Part shown: piece after piece, positions 12,101 through 22,719 of the stretch
Layout: every line of letters starts with the position of its first letter
How positions within the stretch are numbered: position 1 is the stretch's first letter
DNA from: Limnanthes douglasii subsp. nivea
Lineage: Eukaryota; Streptophyta; Magnoliopsida; Brassicales; Limnanthaceae
Assembly (NCBI GenBank): GCA_036936605.1
Contig: JAUPFV010000003.1
Location: 103,983,278 to 104,047,277, forward strand
Length of the DNA: 64,000 nucleotides
Reading direction: 5' to 3'
Translations under genes and position numbers: made by a program
The notes under the pieces: model-generated
What the model saw: only the letters and a program-made list of their open reading frames with translations
What the model was told of the DNA's origin: nothing
Databases searched by the model: none

Positions 12101-14404
12101 TCATTGAAAAAAAATCATATATTTTAAGTATGAAATAAGATACAACTTCAATAATATAAGTAAGTATGTCATATATGACCCTGATGATAGCCAGTAAGTG
12201 TAGTATGGCGGTTCAATTAAGAACGTCATGATCTATTTTGTTTACTTACAAATTGCAAATGTTACATTCTCAATTCATTACAGTTTTTTTTAATCCATTC
12301 TATAAAATTTTAGAAATAAATCTCACAATTATATTTATATTTTATACAATACAATAATTCATTGAGGATTTTTAGTTTGGATGGAAGTAATCAGTAAACG
12401 TCAATCTTGATTCTTGGATAACAATCATAAATTAGTTGTTTAGATTCAGATGATAAGCATTTGATTATTCATTACCAATAATCTCATTATTTTGCTGTGT
12501 AAACTATGTTCAAATTCCTACTCAAGAATAAAAAATTGTAATTTTTCTTTAAAGAAAAAATCAACGTCCTTAAACAAGTATGAAAACTAAAGTCAATATA
12601 GTCTCTTATAGAGAAATAGATGGATGAAATATTATGTATATAGTTTAGGCAATTTATTTCTATAAATATTTCCAACAAAACATTAGGTTTTTTATGGTAA
12701 ACTACAAGAATCCAGCTTAAGCTTCTACAACATTGTAGAGAATATTATAAGAACATTGAAAACGTGATGTATTAGAATACGTAAAATATCTCAATGAAAC
12801 ATTCAAACAGAACATTAAGATTTTTTGTGATATAATATAAAATTTTGGTTTTGGTTTCTATAACGCTGCAAAGAGTTCTAAAATAACATTATGTTTATTT
12901 GTTATATAACAGAATAATTCAAATTAAGTTTATGTAACATTCATTACATAGAATTCAAACTCTCAACCATGGATTATTATGACATGAGCAAAAATTGATA
13001 CAAGGTGATTCGGTTATATCCGTCATCTAAAGAAAAAACATTAATAGGTTGCAATACCATGTTTAAATCATGCTTAAACTTGAAATATAGTCTTATTAGC
13101 TTCACTTAATATGAAAATATTGAGTTTTACGTGAATTTTTATTGCAAACAGATGAAGGATTCTTTCAAGATAGTCATAATATAAAATGCACACATTAGTA
13201 ATTTATTTTCTGATATAGTAACATTGAAAACACTAAAAAATAAAGTTCAAACCAATTATTTTATTCATTAAAAATAATAATTGTAAAACTTAATCGTCTC
13301 ACATGAAAATTAAGAGGTTTGTAATAATAAATGTTTAATAAAATTAGACTCATTTGTAATATTAATCTAACATCTCATTAATGATATCATGATTTTTCAA
13401 AATTCTAACCTCATTGGTTTCAAGATGAACTTAGTATTATATTATAAACTTCAAAAGTTCAGTGCAAGTTGATTCAAATTTAAATTTATATGTCAATAAC
13501 ATAATCTTAACCATAAGCTACAGATGCTTGTTTTATTCCACCATTAAATTTATATTGAAGCAATTCGATGAGAAATATATGGGTAAATAGCTTTATATGT
13601 TAGGAGCTCATATTAATTAGGATTATGGGTTTGACGTAAAATTCATACGTTGAGAGTATGTCATAATGTTGTGATAGGTAAACGACAAGTGTATCGATCA
13701 TATTGAGATAAAACTAGAAAAGACATCTTATTTAAAATGTTTCAAGTTTGATTTGAAAATTTGAGAGACATATCATATTTCATACGTTTTGACACTTGCA
13801 GAGTAAGTCAGAAAATAAAATAGATCATTTAACGATGTAACTTTATGGACTAAATGAATGATATACATATTTGTATAATTTTAATCTATATATTTTATGA
13901 GAACAAACTAATGCACTGAATAACATCAAAATATCAATAACGTTCAGTTTTTTCGAGTCAATAAGATATAATTAGAACAAAGTCCACGAGAAAATATAGA
14001 GATTAATTTTTTATTTTTTTCATCTTCTCCTACTAAGATATTGACATACGATGTCTCTCATGAGCACATCATTCATGTGGGTGTCATTAGCTTAAAGGTT
14101 ATTTAGATTCAGTAGAAATGTTATTTTGATTTTTATTCGATTTTTTAGATTTTATTTCAGCTTTCAGATTTTAGTTCACTTTATTTATTCAGTTTTTATA
14201 TTGTATTATTTTTCAGATTGTATCAATATATTAATTTAAATAATAGACCGGTCAATTTTGCTTATTTTTTGAGTTTAAGTGATTTTAATTCAGTATATTA
14301 TGACCAGTTATAAGCCAGTACGTAGTGATTACAAGGTCATGTTTCTTATATGTTATATTTCATCAAAATTCAAAGTTTATTTAGGTGGTAGTTGGCACAA
14401 TTAG
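9169..14404. other. Non-coding interior of old LTR element
   Basis: AT-rich throughout. ORFs are short (about 60 codons) and show no domain I recognise. Contents noted: an 87-bp tandem triplication at 10860-11105, a short AT microsatellite near 11658-11676, and a segment around 13400-13440 resembling 59200-59235. Just before the 3' LTR, 14385-14397 (GGTGGTAGTTGG-like) could be a degenerate polypurine tract. Confidence 0.5.
10860..11110. repeat. Diverged ~87-bp tandem repeat, about three units
   Basis: Units built on 'TTTTTAGTGCTT...TTTCC...CCAAGTTAGTT...GAAA' recur with the GTGCTT/ATGCTT anchor at 10866, 10955 and 11041 (spacing 89 and 86). It lies inside the old LTR element. Confidence 0.75.
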
Positions 14405-15203
14405 TGTTAGAATGGTTGTGTGTCGATAAGTCGTGGCATGCCCTCTTTAGTTTATTGTTAACTATCATCTGAAATGACAAGATATGTTTGGATTATATCT
14501 AAAACAACAATTGTATTTAGTGCATAATTTGTGGGTACACTTTAGTACATGTAATTATCAAGTGATAGACTTTAAGGATATCCTGAATTTGAATATCTCG
14601 TCACGTGTAAATTCAAAGTATCCAAGTTTCTTGTTTTATAAGTCTAATTATTTAAATGTTATCAACCTATAGTTTATTGGATGTCATGGATATAATGTGG
14701 ATCTTATTCAGATTGATATGGATCTAGAGGAAACATTCCCCAGTTTGACATTTTAGTTATTGGACATTTAAGGTTAATTAAAGTTCGTCTTCTATATACG
14801 TAACGAAAACATACTATATCAATTAAAAAAAAGAAAATTAGTGCGGTTGTAATAGAATATTCAATAAATTACTTGAGCTTCTATTTAATTAAATTTATTT
14901 CATTCACTTAATATATATATAATTTTAAACCTAATTTTCATACTTACGCGTATTACTTTTTTCATATGGTCATTTTTTAAAATTCTAAAATATGGAATCC
15001 TTAATACGTTGTTGTTGTAATTTTCTTTTAAAGGCAACAAGTATCTTGTGGACATATTCATACTCATCGCAACATCTAAAATCTTCCACAACAAAAGAAA
15101 ATAATCATGATTGATAAGTTTGTTTTTTTCTATGTTCTAGATCTTCGCATTTCTAATATATGTGATTCAATGTCTTTAAAATTTCAATCCAATAAATATA
15201 ACA
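14405..15203 (+). repeat. 3' LTR of old retroelement
   Basis: It begins TGTTAGAATGG and ends ATAACA at 15203. It is homologous to 8324-9153, and the shared stretches include AACATCTAAA(G/A)TCTT near the 3' end. Divergence is visibly high, implying an ancient insertion. Confidence 0.65.
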
Positions 15204-15436
15204 TTATTCGAATTAATATATAGTCGATCACAACGATGAATTAAAATCATCAAATTACCGTGTAGACCAAGATGAATTCGTTTATTTACCGCGCGACGAC
15301 GATAAATATATTAAAAAAATCAACTATATTAAAAATAAGAGTTAGATTTTAAAAATTGTAATGGTTTTTAAAATCTTTTCAATTATCCAAAAATCTTATA
15401 ATTTTAACATTTTAATTTAATTTATGACTTTTTTAA

Positions 15437-15472
<36 letters not shown>

Positions 15473-16004
15473 TATTTGAGTAAAAAACAAAAAAATTGTT
15501 AGATTTTGAAAAAGAAAATCAAAACAATAATTATCATTCTTGAAAACCTACTTATTTAGGTGGGTTGATCTATCCCTTCGATAAATTTATTGTAAAATTA
15601 TAATGTGAGTCCTGATTTTTAATAAAAAAAACATTTAACTCAACCTACAAATCAAACATCAAAAGCAAAAATATCTTTTGATTGAATAGTTAAGTTATGT
15701 TATGTCATTTTATATTATATTATATTATACTAGAGTAATTTTTACACATAATTTAGCCACCAACAACGCATACTCTTCTTGGGATGTGTGTTGGTGAACA
15801 ATATAAGGCATCCGCGGGCCATCAACATACACATTGCCTATTGGATGCCTTTACCTCAATACTAGACAGCTCTTAAATACTAAATTATGTCCTAAGTTTC
15901 CGATATTACTTTCGGTCCTTTTTCAATATATAATTTTGGGTTTGGCTAATCCGTGTCCATAGGCATCGGTTAATGAGCATTTAATAACTTACTTTTTAGT
16001 AAAA
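15204..16004. other. AT-rich intergenic DNA
   Basis: No gene seen. It contains an (ATT)n microsatellite and a small inverted pair AAGGCATCC (near 15807) / GGATGCCTT (near 15844). The string TTAATGAGCATTT at 15970 recurs at 20648 and 21797. Confidence 0.5.
15438..15472. repeat. (ATT)n microsatellite
   Basis: About eleven uninterrupted ATT units. Confidence 0.95.
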
Positions 16005-16019
16005 TCAACGTGCTTTTTA

Positions 16020-16238
16020 AAAAATAAAAGGAGGGAACTCGCAGCCGCTACTCAGAGTGCAATGAGTGCGCACAGGGTAAACCCTCAGTCTGACGCGATA
16101 GCATGCAAACCAACGCCAGAAGGTAAACCACACAAGGTGACAGGCTCAGCCGAGAAAGCGTATGTAGAGGGACTCGAACTCATGACCTTTTGGTTATAAG
16201 AATGTCATACTCAACCAACTCGGCTACCCCTTGGGAGC
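16020..16238 (-). mobile_element. tRNA-derived SINE with 15-bp target site duplication
   Basis: Read on the minus strand, the 219-bp element starts with a tRNA-like head: box A TAGCCGAGTTGG fits the RNA polymerase III consensus, and box B AGTTCGAGTCC lies about 35 bp further on. A tRNA-unrelated body of about 130 bp follows, ending in a short T-rich tail (CCTTTTATTTTTT), as in plant Au-type SINEs. It is flanked by identical 15-bp direct repeats TCAACGTGCTTTTTA at 16005-16019 and 16239-16253, the mark of LINE-mediated insertion. The perfect duplication suggests a fairly recent event. Transcription would be by RNA polymerase III from the internal promoter. I cannot assign the family name. Confidence 0.88.
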
Positions 16239-16253
16239 TCAACGTGCTTTTTA

Positions 16254-16370
16254 TACTTATAATAAAGAGTAAAATCTATAGGCAGAATTACCTTCTATTT
16301 AATAAAACATACTCCGTCTTTGATTTAGATAAAAGAAAATCATATACTGTACTGTTGTTTTAGAATTAAA

Positions 16371-16406
<36 letters not shown>

Positions 16407-17419
16407 CTTAAATTTAAAAGTAAAAGTAATTTTAGAAACTATATTTTTGAAATTTTGAAAAACACTATTTTATTTCTTTATAAAAAATCAGTTTCTTTTT
16501 TTCATTAAAAAATATAAGTGATTAAAAGCAACCGTTTTGTTTTTTTAAAACAAGTTTTTTTATAAAGAATATATAAAAAAATAAATATTTATTTTTAAAA
16601 ATATTATATAGAACTGATTTTTAAAAATAATTTAGAAACTGATTTTTTCAATTTGTATTTAGAAATTTCAAAATAAAACTGACTTAAAATTAATTCAATA
16701 AAATTATATTAAAATATATTTTCTAAATTTTGTTTTGAAAGTCAAAAATAAAATACTATAAATATATTAATTAGATAAAACATTACAGGATTTACCAAAA
16801 AATACTCTTTAAAAATAAAAATAATTTAACAATGATTAATAAAACTTAAGTTTGATAAATAATATATTAGTACTTAGGTAGATACTACTCTTTAGGTAGA
16901 TACTACTCTTTAAAGTATAGTAATATTCTAAAAGGATAGTTATGTCCATATAAAAAAGGTATAAAATTATCATTATTGCTGCATTTGAAAATAGTCTAGC
17001 AACCAATCAAAAGTCGACATTAAATGTCCGGTTAGAAAACCCTTTGAAATATACTACTAATGCTCTACATATTCTATATAAATAGTAGTCCTAAATCTAC
17101 ATCACTATTAATACTAACATGGTTCAAAACTTAATTATAAAATAATTTATTTTATTGCGTATATTCAATGTTAGGAATAAGACCTATTTTCTCGCACCTA
17201 TCAAATTCAAATTTGAAATTCTTAAATTATCTTTTTCATTCTAAGTAATTAGACTCATGCCATTTACCCCTAAAAATAACCAAAAATCTGAAATTTATCA
17301 ATTATTATCCTAACCCCATAAAGTTACCATCTATATTTACAGCCCTAAACCCTAAAAGTTACAATCTTCCACCCCAAATCCATAAAATTCATCACAACAA
17401 CCCAAAAATCGGAGTATCC
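16254..17419. other. AT-rich intergenic DNA with (TA)n microsatellite
   Basis: Very AT-rich, with a (TA)n run of about 15 units at 16375-16404 and no coding signal. It ends in two telobox-like CCCTAAA motifs (17343-17357) shortly upstream of the MULE ORF. A MULE terminal inverted repeat might lie here, but I could not identify one. Confidence 0.5.
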
Positions 17420-20400
17420 ATGGATAATGATGAAATAAGCGTCTCTTTGGAAAAGTTAGTAGACGAAAAGGACGCTTACCGCATGAAGATAAGTAGCTGA
17501 ACTCTATTTTACGTTTTTTATATGGTCGTACGAACATCGTGCGATGAACTTCGCCTTCGTCGCAAGATTATGCGACAACCATACGATACGCATCGCATGT
17601 CTTCATGTGACGACGTTTTAAACTCGTCGCGCGCGACAGCGTAAAAGAACGTGCGCATGCGACGATCATGTAGTATTTTTCGCATGTGAAGCTTATAGAT
17701 TGCAATCTTATATTTTGTAGGAGGAACGTGCACAGCCTCCATGTATGGATGTTGATTACACTAGAATATTCAAAACAGATAGGTGATTTACGAAAGATGA
17801 ATTATATGCTTTTGTAGACATTGAATAAGAGAAGATTAAGTTTGTCACAATTACAAAGCTCTACGATAGCGGAAAACGGGGAAGAACTCCTAGATTAGAT
17901 TACATTTGCGAGCGGTATAGTGTATTCGTATCAAAAGCGAAACCGGAAACGTTAAGAAAGCGAAAGACTTCGATGAAGAAATGTAATTGTCCGTTTGCGT
18001 TAAAAGGTCATCCGATTGACGTACTAGCCATGAAATGGCATTTGGAGGTGATAAACGGAACACATAATCACGAACCCTATGTTCACTTAGACGGTCATTC
18101 CCGCGCTTGTAGGAGAAAACGGGATGAAGAGGAACTAGTTCGTAGTTTGTCTCACCTCGATTCGCGTCCTAGGAAGATATATAATAGTTTGAAGTACCAA
18201 TATCCCGAGAACATTTCGAACATGCGTGCAATCTACAATCGCAGCGAAAAATATCGGGATGTTCAGCACTGAGGACTAACGCAAATGCAATATTTGCTGA
18301 TGAAATTGAAGGATAATGGATACTCTACGTGGGAGCGTTTGAAAGACGATTCAAAAGTGATCACTGATTTTTTTTCCGTACATCCTACGAGCATAAACTT
18401 ATTACGTACATTCCCTAATGTGCTATTCATGGACTGTATGTACAAGACGACTAGGTATAAGATGCATTTATTAGAGATTGTTGGTTTAACATCTACTTCC
18501 ATTACATTTACCGTTGCTTATGTGTTTATGAGCGGAGAGAAGATAGCGAATTATGTATGGCCTTTGGAAACTTTTCGTGGTTTGATGATGGATAACGTGT
18601 GCGCATTTCCGAGAGTTATTGTTACCGATCGAAAGTTAGCTCTCATACGAGCAATTAGGGATATTTTTCCGGGCACACACCACTTGCTATGCACGTGGCA
18701 TATTAGTAAGAACATTTTTGGGATGGTCCAAAAGATATTTCACGATGATGTGGTTGCGAAACAACTTGTTGAGTTTTATGGCTACGTTTCCGAAGCGAAC
18801 ACGGTTGAGAGCTACGAAAAGAATCTAGCTACATTAAAGGAGATGTTCGCCTCTCAACCCAATTGTTTTGCGTACATTTAAGAGGCGTGGATAACGAAAT
18901 ATGGTGACAGGTTTCTTCAATATCGAACTAACAAGATACAACATTATGGTCAAACAACTTCAAATAGGTATGTCCTTTTATCCAATTTTTGTTTTGTTAT
19001 TATATCTCTTTTAAAATAAGGTCATAATTTTATACTTGTATTATGTAGGGCGGAGGGTGCTCACTCGTCACTCAAAAAATACCTTGGGACGAATCAATGC
19101 AATTTTGAGGTTAATTGGGAAAAGTTCACAACTTACTAACGAGGTAGCATGCGGGGATCCTCGAATCGTTCAAGCGAAGTAAGTTTCGAACAATTGTTGG
19201 TTTTGATGGTGTTTTGACCTAGAATCTTAAAGGTCATGTGTCACATACGGGCCTAAAAATATTGATGCTTGCTATTGTAAGTGCTAGAAATATAGGAGTA
19301 GATCGGGTAGCATGTGGAGGATGTTTCCTTAGGAAAACACATGGGTTACCTTGTGCATGTGAAATTACGTTTATAGCTAGAGATGGTAGGTGCATCCCTT
19401 AAAAGATGTGGATATCGTTTCTAGAAGATTAGATATTGTTCATATAGATCCCACTTCTCGTGAGGACAAATCGAAAAAAAAACTTTCGTAAGGCCCGAGA
19501 CTAGTCATATTCAAGATCCTAAAGAAGCGGTTAGAGCTAAGGGTAGGTCAGAGGGAGGCGTTGATAAATCGACTAAACGGAACCCTAGTTTGTGGGAATA
19601 TCGCATTGAACAAACCGCTAGTGTTAGTACTCCGGCTAACTCGATAGGTAGTACACCCACTAACACGTTAGGGAGCACGGCCGCATCGAAAGTGGTTCCC
19701 GTTGTACCACCCAAACCTCCACTTGCAAAAAATAAAGTTGGTAAGCCAAAGAAAATTGTTAAGGATGGGAAATTAACATTATATCCGGATTGCATCCCGA
19801 CATTTCTACACATTTATATTATCAAGTTAGTTAACGTTCTTCCGGACGGACAATGCGGATATCATTCCGTATCTCCTTCAATATACAATAATGAAGATAT
19901 ATGAGAATATGTTAGACGCGAGTTGTTAAAGAGTTGCGAGAAAACCGTGCATCTTGGTTAGATGTAAATGGTTCGCCCAAGGTGTTTGACGATTTGGTAC
20001 ATAGGTTGGATTACTTCAAGCCCAACCCTAGTAGCCACTATTGGATGACATTTTCGGACATAGGACTAGCTATTGCGACAAGGTATCAATGCATGGTATA
20101 CCATATATCACAAGCAACCTCATTAACGTATCTACCAACCCGTAGACGTCCACCCGTCAACAATTCAATGATCATAGAAGTTTGAATTACTTTCGTACAT
20201 GGATGCCACTTTGTTAATGTAAGTATCTCATTATTTTATAATTTTTTACATATCTAATACAAAATGCATTAATTTCGTATTTTTTATTGCAAATTATTAC
20301 TCCACCCGATGGACCATTGCCGCCATTCTACCCCTGCTGGGGTGCTTACGCCACCGAAGAAGCGAGTCAATGGGCGCATCCATACTACCGTCGGTTCAAC

Positions 20401-20484
20401 AAATTTACACAACTAATGTCAGTTAGGAGATTTAACTTAAACGGAAAGCCACATGTAAACGATGTGACAAGAGATAACATTTGA
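17420..20484 (+). pseudogene. MULE transposase with SWIM finger fused to OTU-type cysteine protease domain
   Basis: A Mutator-like transposase with several exons. A short first exon (ATG 17420, MDNDEISVSLEK) is followed after about 17725 by a FAR1/WRKY-GCM1-like zinc domain (CNCPFAL ... HLEVINGTHNHE). The MULE catalytic core (18285-18960) contains FMDCMYKT, VIVTDRKLAL and LLCTWHISKN. A GT-AG intron is inferred at 18968-19048. A SWIM finger (CGGCFLRKTHGLPCACEI) lies near 19320-19370. Past 19840 comes an OTU protease: DGQCGYHSVS holds the catalytic Cys, and FVHGCHF near 20195 the likely catalytic His. A last exon (about 20287-20484, TPPDGPLPP... to stop) completes it. In-frame stops in the N-terminal exon, at 18879, in the SWIM region and in the OTU part, plus a frameshift near 19930, make this copy a pseudogene. 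Transposase-OTU fusions are known among plant MULE proteins. Confidence 0.8.
17515..17700. repeat. GC-rich palindromic repeat cluster (left)
   Basis: A CpG-rich island in AT-rich surroundings, probably inside intron 1 of the MULE gene. It includes the perfect 12-bp palindrome GTCGCGCGCGAC (17626-17637) and the inverted pair GTCGCA...TGCGAC (17559-17576). The stretch TTTTAAACTCGTCGCGCGCGACAG is a diverged copy of the unit that is tandemly repeated at 20756-21030, in the same orientation. Confidence 0.75.
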
Positions 20485-20685
20485 TGTAATTTTGTACGAT
20501 GTTAAATTTTTTGTATTCCACTAATCTTACCCCTACCACCAAATGTCATTTTAGTTATCATTTTATTAAACAGAATTAATGTCGCCGATTATTGAGTAGA
20601 GTAGTTTCATTTCAGTTGTTGGCTATTAATTATTATACTAAGTTGAATTAATGAGCATTTGAAGGCGTTTATTCAAATTACAACT

Positions 20686-21040
20686 GTCGCACGCGAATAT
20701 GTTTTATAGTCGTCGCATGCGACCATGTGTAAAAATCATCGCATGCGACGGCAGACAAGAATTATAACTATGGTTTTGAACCAGAGACATTGCCGTCGCG
20801 ACGTCTATTTGCGACTAGGTTTTGAACCCGTCGCGTGCGATGACATGTAAGAATTTGGGCTCTGGTTTTCAACCAGAGACGTTGCCGTCGCGACGTCTGT
20901 TTGCGATTGGGTTTTGAACCCGTCGCATGCGACGGCAAACAAGAATTTTGGCTCTGGTTTTGAACCAGAGACGTTTCCATCGTGACGCCTATTTACGAAA
21001 GTGTTTTGAACCCGTCGCGTGCGACCATGGTAATTATATT
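20686..21040. repeat. ~92-bp tandem repeat with GTCGCATGCGAC palindromes (right)
   Basis: Three units of about 92 bp are anchored by GGTTTTGAACCAGAGAC at 20772, 20863 and 20955. Each contains a hairpin (CTCTGGTT/AACCAGAG) and a palindrome of the form GTCGCRYGCGAC (seen at 20712, 20922 and 21014; partial at 20738 and 20830). ORFs across it are translations of the repeat, not genes. It lies just 3' of the MULE-OTU gene. Confidence 0.85.
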
Positions 21041-21220
21041 TTGCCCTCATTTTCAAGCGCAGAGATGAAATTTAAAGTTTCCCAACATATAAATGCATAC
21101 AAAACGAGACATTTAAATGTAAAAAACATAGGACTCTAAATTAAACAACAGCTTAATGAAACTTAAAAACAGATCCAAACATAAAAACAAAAAAAAAGAC
21201 AATTGCAAGAACAAGATTCT

Positions 21221-21594
21221 TCATTTATCAAAGTCGTATCCCATGTTGTCTTCCGAATCAACCCCTCCGTCCCTTTCCGCAATCCTATCCTCCAGATACA
21301 CCACCATATCCCTAGTAATGTAGTCTACAATAGTCATGTTCTAGATGGTAGCCGCTTCTTTCTTAATCTTAAACGGCAAGAAGAGTAGACGTTGTAGCGG
21401 TTGGACAAAAATGTACCTATTTTTGATTTAGTCGCAACTGCGCACAACAAGTCCTCTTGTTCCTACACGACCATAACTGAAATATATCATGCATAACGCT
21501 CAAAAAACGTATCGTTGGTATCCTCCCCCATCTCACGGTGGACAACTTTCACCGCCTGAAGAAACTGGTAGTCTTCATCGACGTTGAACTCCAT
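21221..21594 (-). pseudogene. Small unrecognised ORF of the MULE block (broken)
   Basis: On the minus strand from ATG at 21594 the reading begins MEFNVDEDYQFLQAVKVV and continues for about 35 codons before in-frame stops. A shifted frame then gives an acidic C-terminus (RDMVVYLEDRIAERDGG ... GYDFDK) ending at 21221. I do not recognise the family. It lies between the plant mobile domain ORF and the palindromic repeats, on the same strand as the former, so it may be an accessory ORF of the same mobile element. No membrane segment or signal peptide is apparent. Confidence 0.4.
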
Positions 21595-21988
21595 ATGAAA
21601 ATGTCTTTGTGTTTTTAATGGTTTGTGAATGTTTGTTTTTTTGTCTTGTAAGACTTCTCATTAGCTCATTTTTATAGGGAAAAACATGTGGGGTACCATC
21701 TTAGGCGGGAATATTTTTTTGACGGAAAGTCATAATGAAGGGAATATTTATTGGAGGGAGTTAATTTTGTCGGGAGTTATTCTTAACCCTAGTTAATTAA
21801 TGAGCATTTAACTACGTTTTTGGCAAAAAAAAAACTGTTTTCAAATAAAAATTCATATGCAATGTAAAAACATAGAGATAGAGATCTAAAATTATTATAA
21901 TAAAGTTATAATTTTACAAATCGAATGTTAAAATAACAAAGTCTAAAATACGAAATAACATGATAATAAAACATCGACTGTCTACAAA

Positions 21989-22715
21989 TCAACGGCGTCT
22001 ATACCGCTCAACAATCCTATACATCTGAAGTGCGGTCTGTACCAACTCATCGTACTCTAGCGTCGGTATGGATGGACCAAACTGTGCGATCTGATCATAT
22101 CTTGCGAAGTCAGCACCATCTTGCGGCTCCACCTGAGGACCTCCGGCTGAAGCAGAGCTACTAACAATATACCATAGGTTTTTCTTCACCCAAACCCGGT
22201 ACATCGCGTCGTTACTCTCCCCCCACCATGTTACTCCGGTCCAACTGTGGTGTAACGATGGTACTCCCAATCCTGCCACAGATGACCATCCCAAACATAT
22301 ATCTGAGCTATCTTCTTGTTTGCTTTTTTGGACGCAAGAGGACGTATCTGTTTCGGAATGAGCTGCATAAAGCCCATCTGACGAGTGACATGGTCGGGGT
22401 AGTATGAAACAATGATGTCAAACACCTTTAGCGTCAACTCAACCTAATTGACGTCGTGGAACGAATGCTCATCTCGTAAATACGCATAGGGAAGGAAAAC
22501 CACCTGTAAATAAATAAGTTAACATGTTAGACAACTATAGTTGTTAAAAACATAGTGTTAAAAAATAAATACTACTTACGTCTGACTCCATGCACATCGA
22601 TAGTGCATGCCTCAACTCCCTACGCACATCATGTGAAACGCCGATCTTTTGTGGCGCATATCGGCACAGATGGGGCATAGATAACTGGTAATCGCTAAAC
22701 AGTGGAGCTCAAAAC
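21989..22715 (-). pseudogene. Plant mobile domain (PMD) protein fragment, MULE-associated
   Basis: On the minus strand an upstream exon (about 22700-22580) gives PHLCRYAPQKIGVSHDVRRE. It probably splices to an exon starting near 22502 (VVFLPYAYLRDEHSFHDVN), followed by LTLKVFDIIVSYYPDHVTRQMGFMQLIP and a downstream frame ending at 21989. The block around 'FDIIVSYYPDHVTRQMGF..LIP' matches the core of plant mobile domain (aminotransferase-like, MAIN/MAIL1-related) proteins, which occur both as host silencing factors and inside transposable elements. An in-frame TAG after HDVN and a frame change near 22240 break the gene. It is convergent with the MULE transposase, so it was probably carried by the same element. 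Confidence 0.6.
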
Positions 22716-22719
22716 TGAA

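Larger units (their letters stand above)
8324..15203 (+). mobile_element. Old LTR retroelement with paired ~0.8-kb LTRs and non-coding interior
   Basis: Two diverged direct repeats, 8324-9153 and 14405-15203, align along most of their length; for example an 'AGGATATC...TCTCGTCA...TAAATGT' block occurs in both. Just after the left repeat lies TGGTATCATGGCT, a near match to the initiator-Met tRNA primer site (TGGTATCAGAGC) used by many Ty1/copia and chromovirus elements. The 5.2-kb interior has no recognisable gag or pol. It is either a very decayed copia-type element or a large non-autonomous (LARD-like) derivative. No convincing target duplication was found, and the outer ends may be off by tens of bases. 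Confidence 0.65.

Noticed and set aside
16201..16235. Functional tRNA gene on the minus strand
   Set aside because: The tRNA-like head lacks an acceptor-stem partner, continues into an unrelated body and is bounded by a SINE target duplication.
20768..21056. Two overlapping minus-strand ORFs (70 and 83 codons)
   Set aside because: They translate the 92-bp palindromic repeat; the repeated peptide pattern follows the DNA period and has no start context or homology I recognise.
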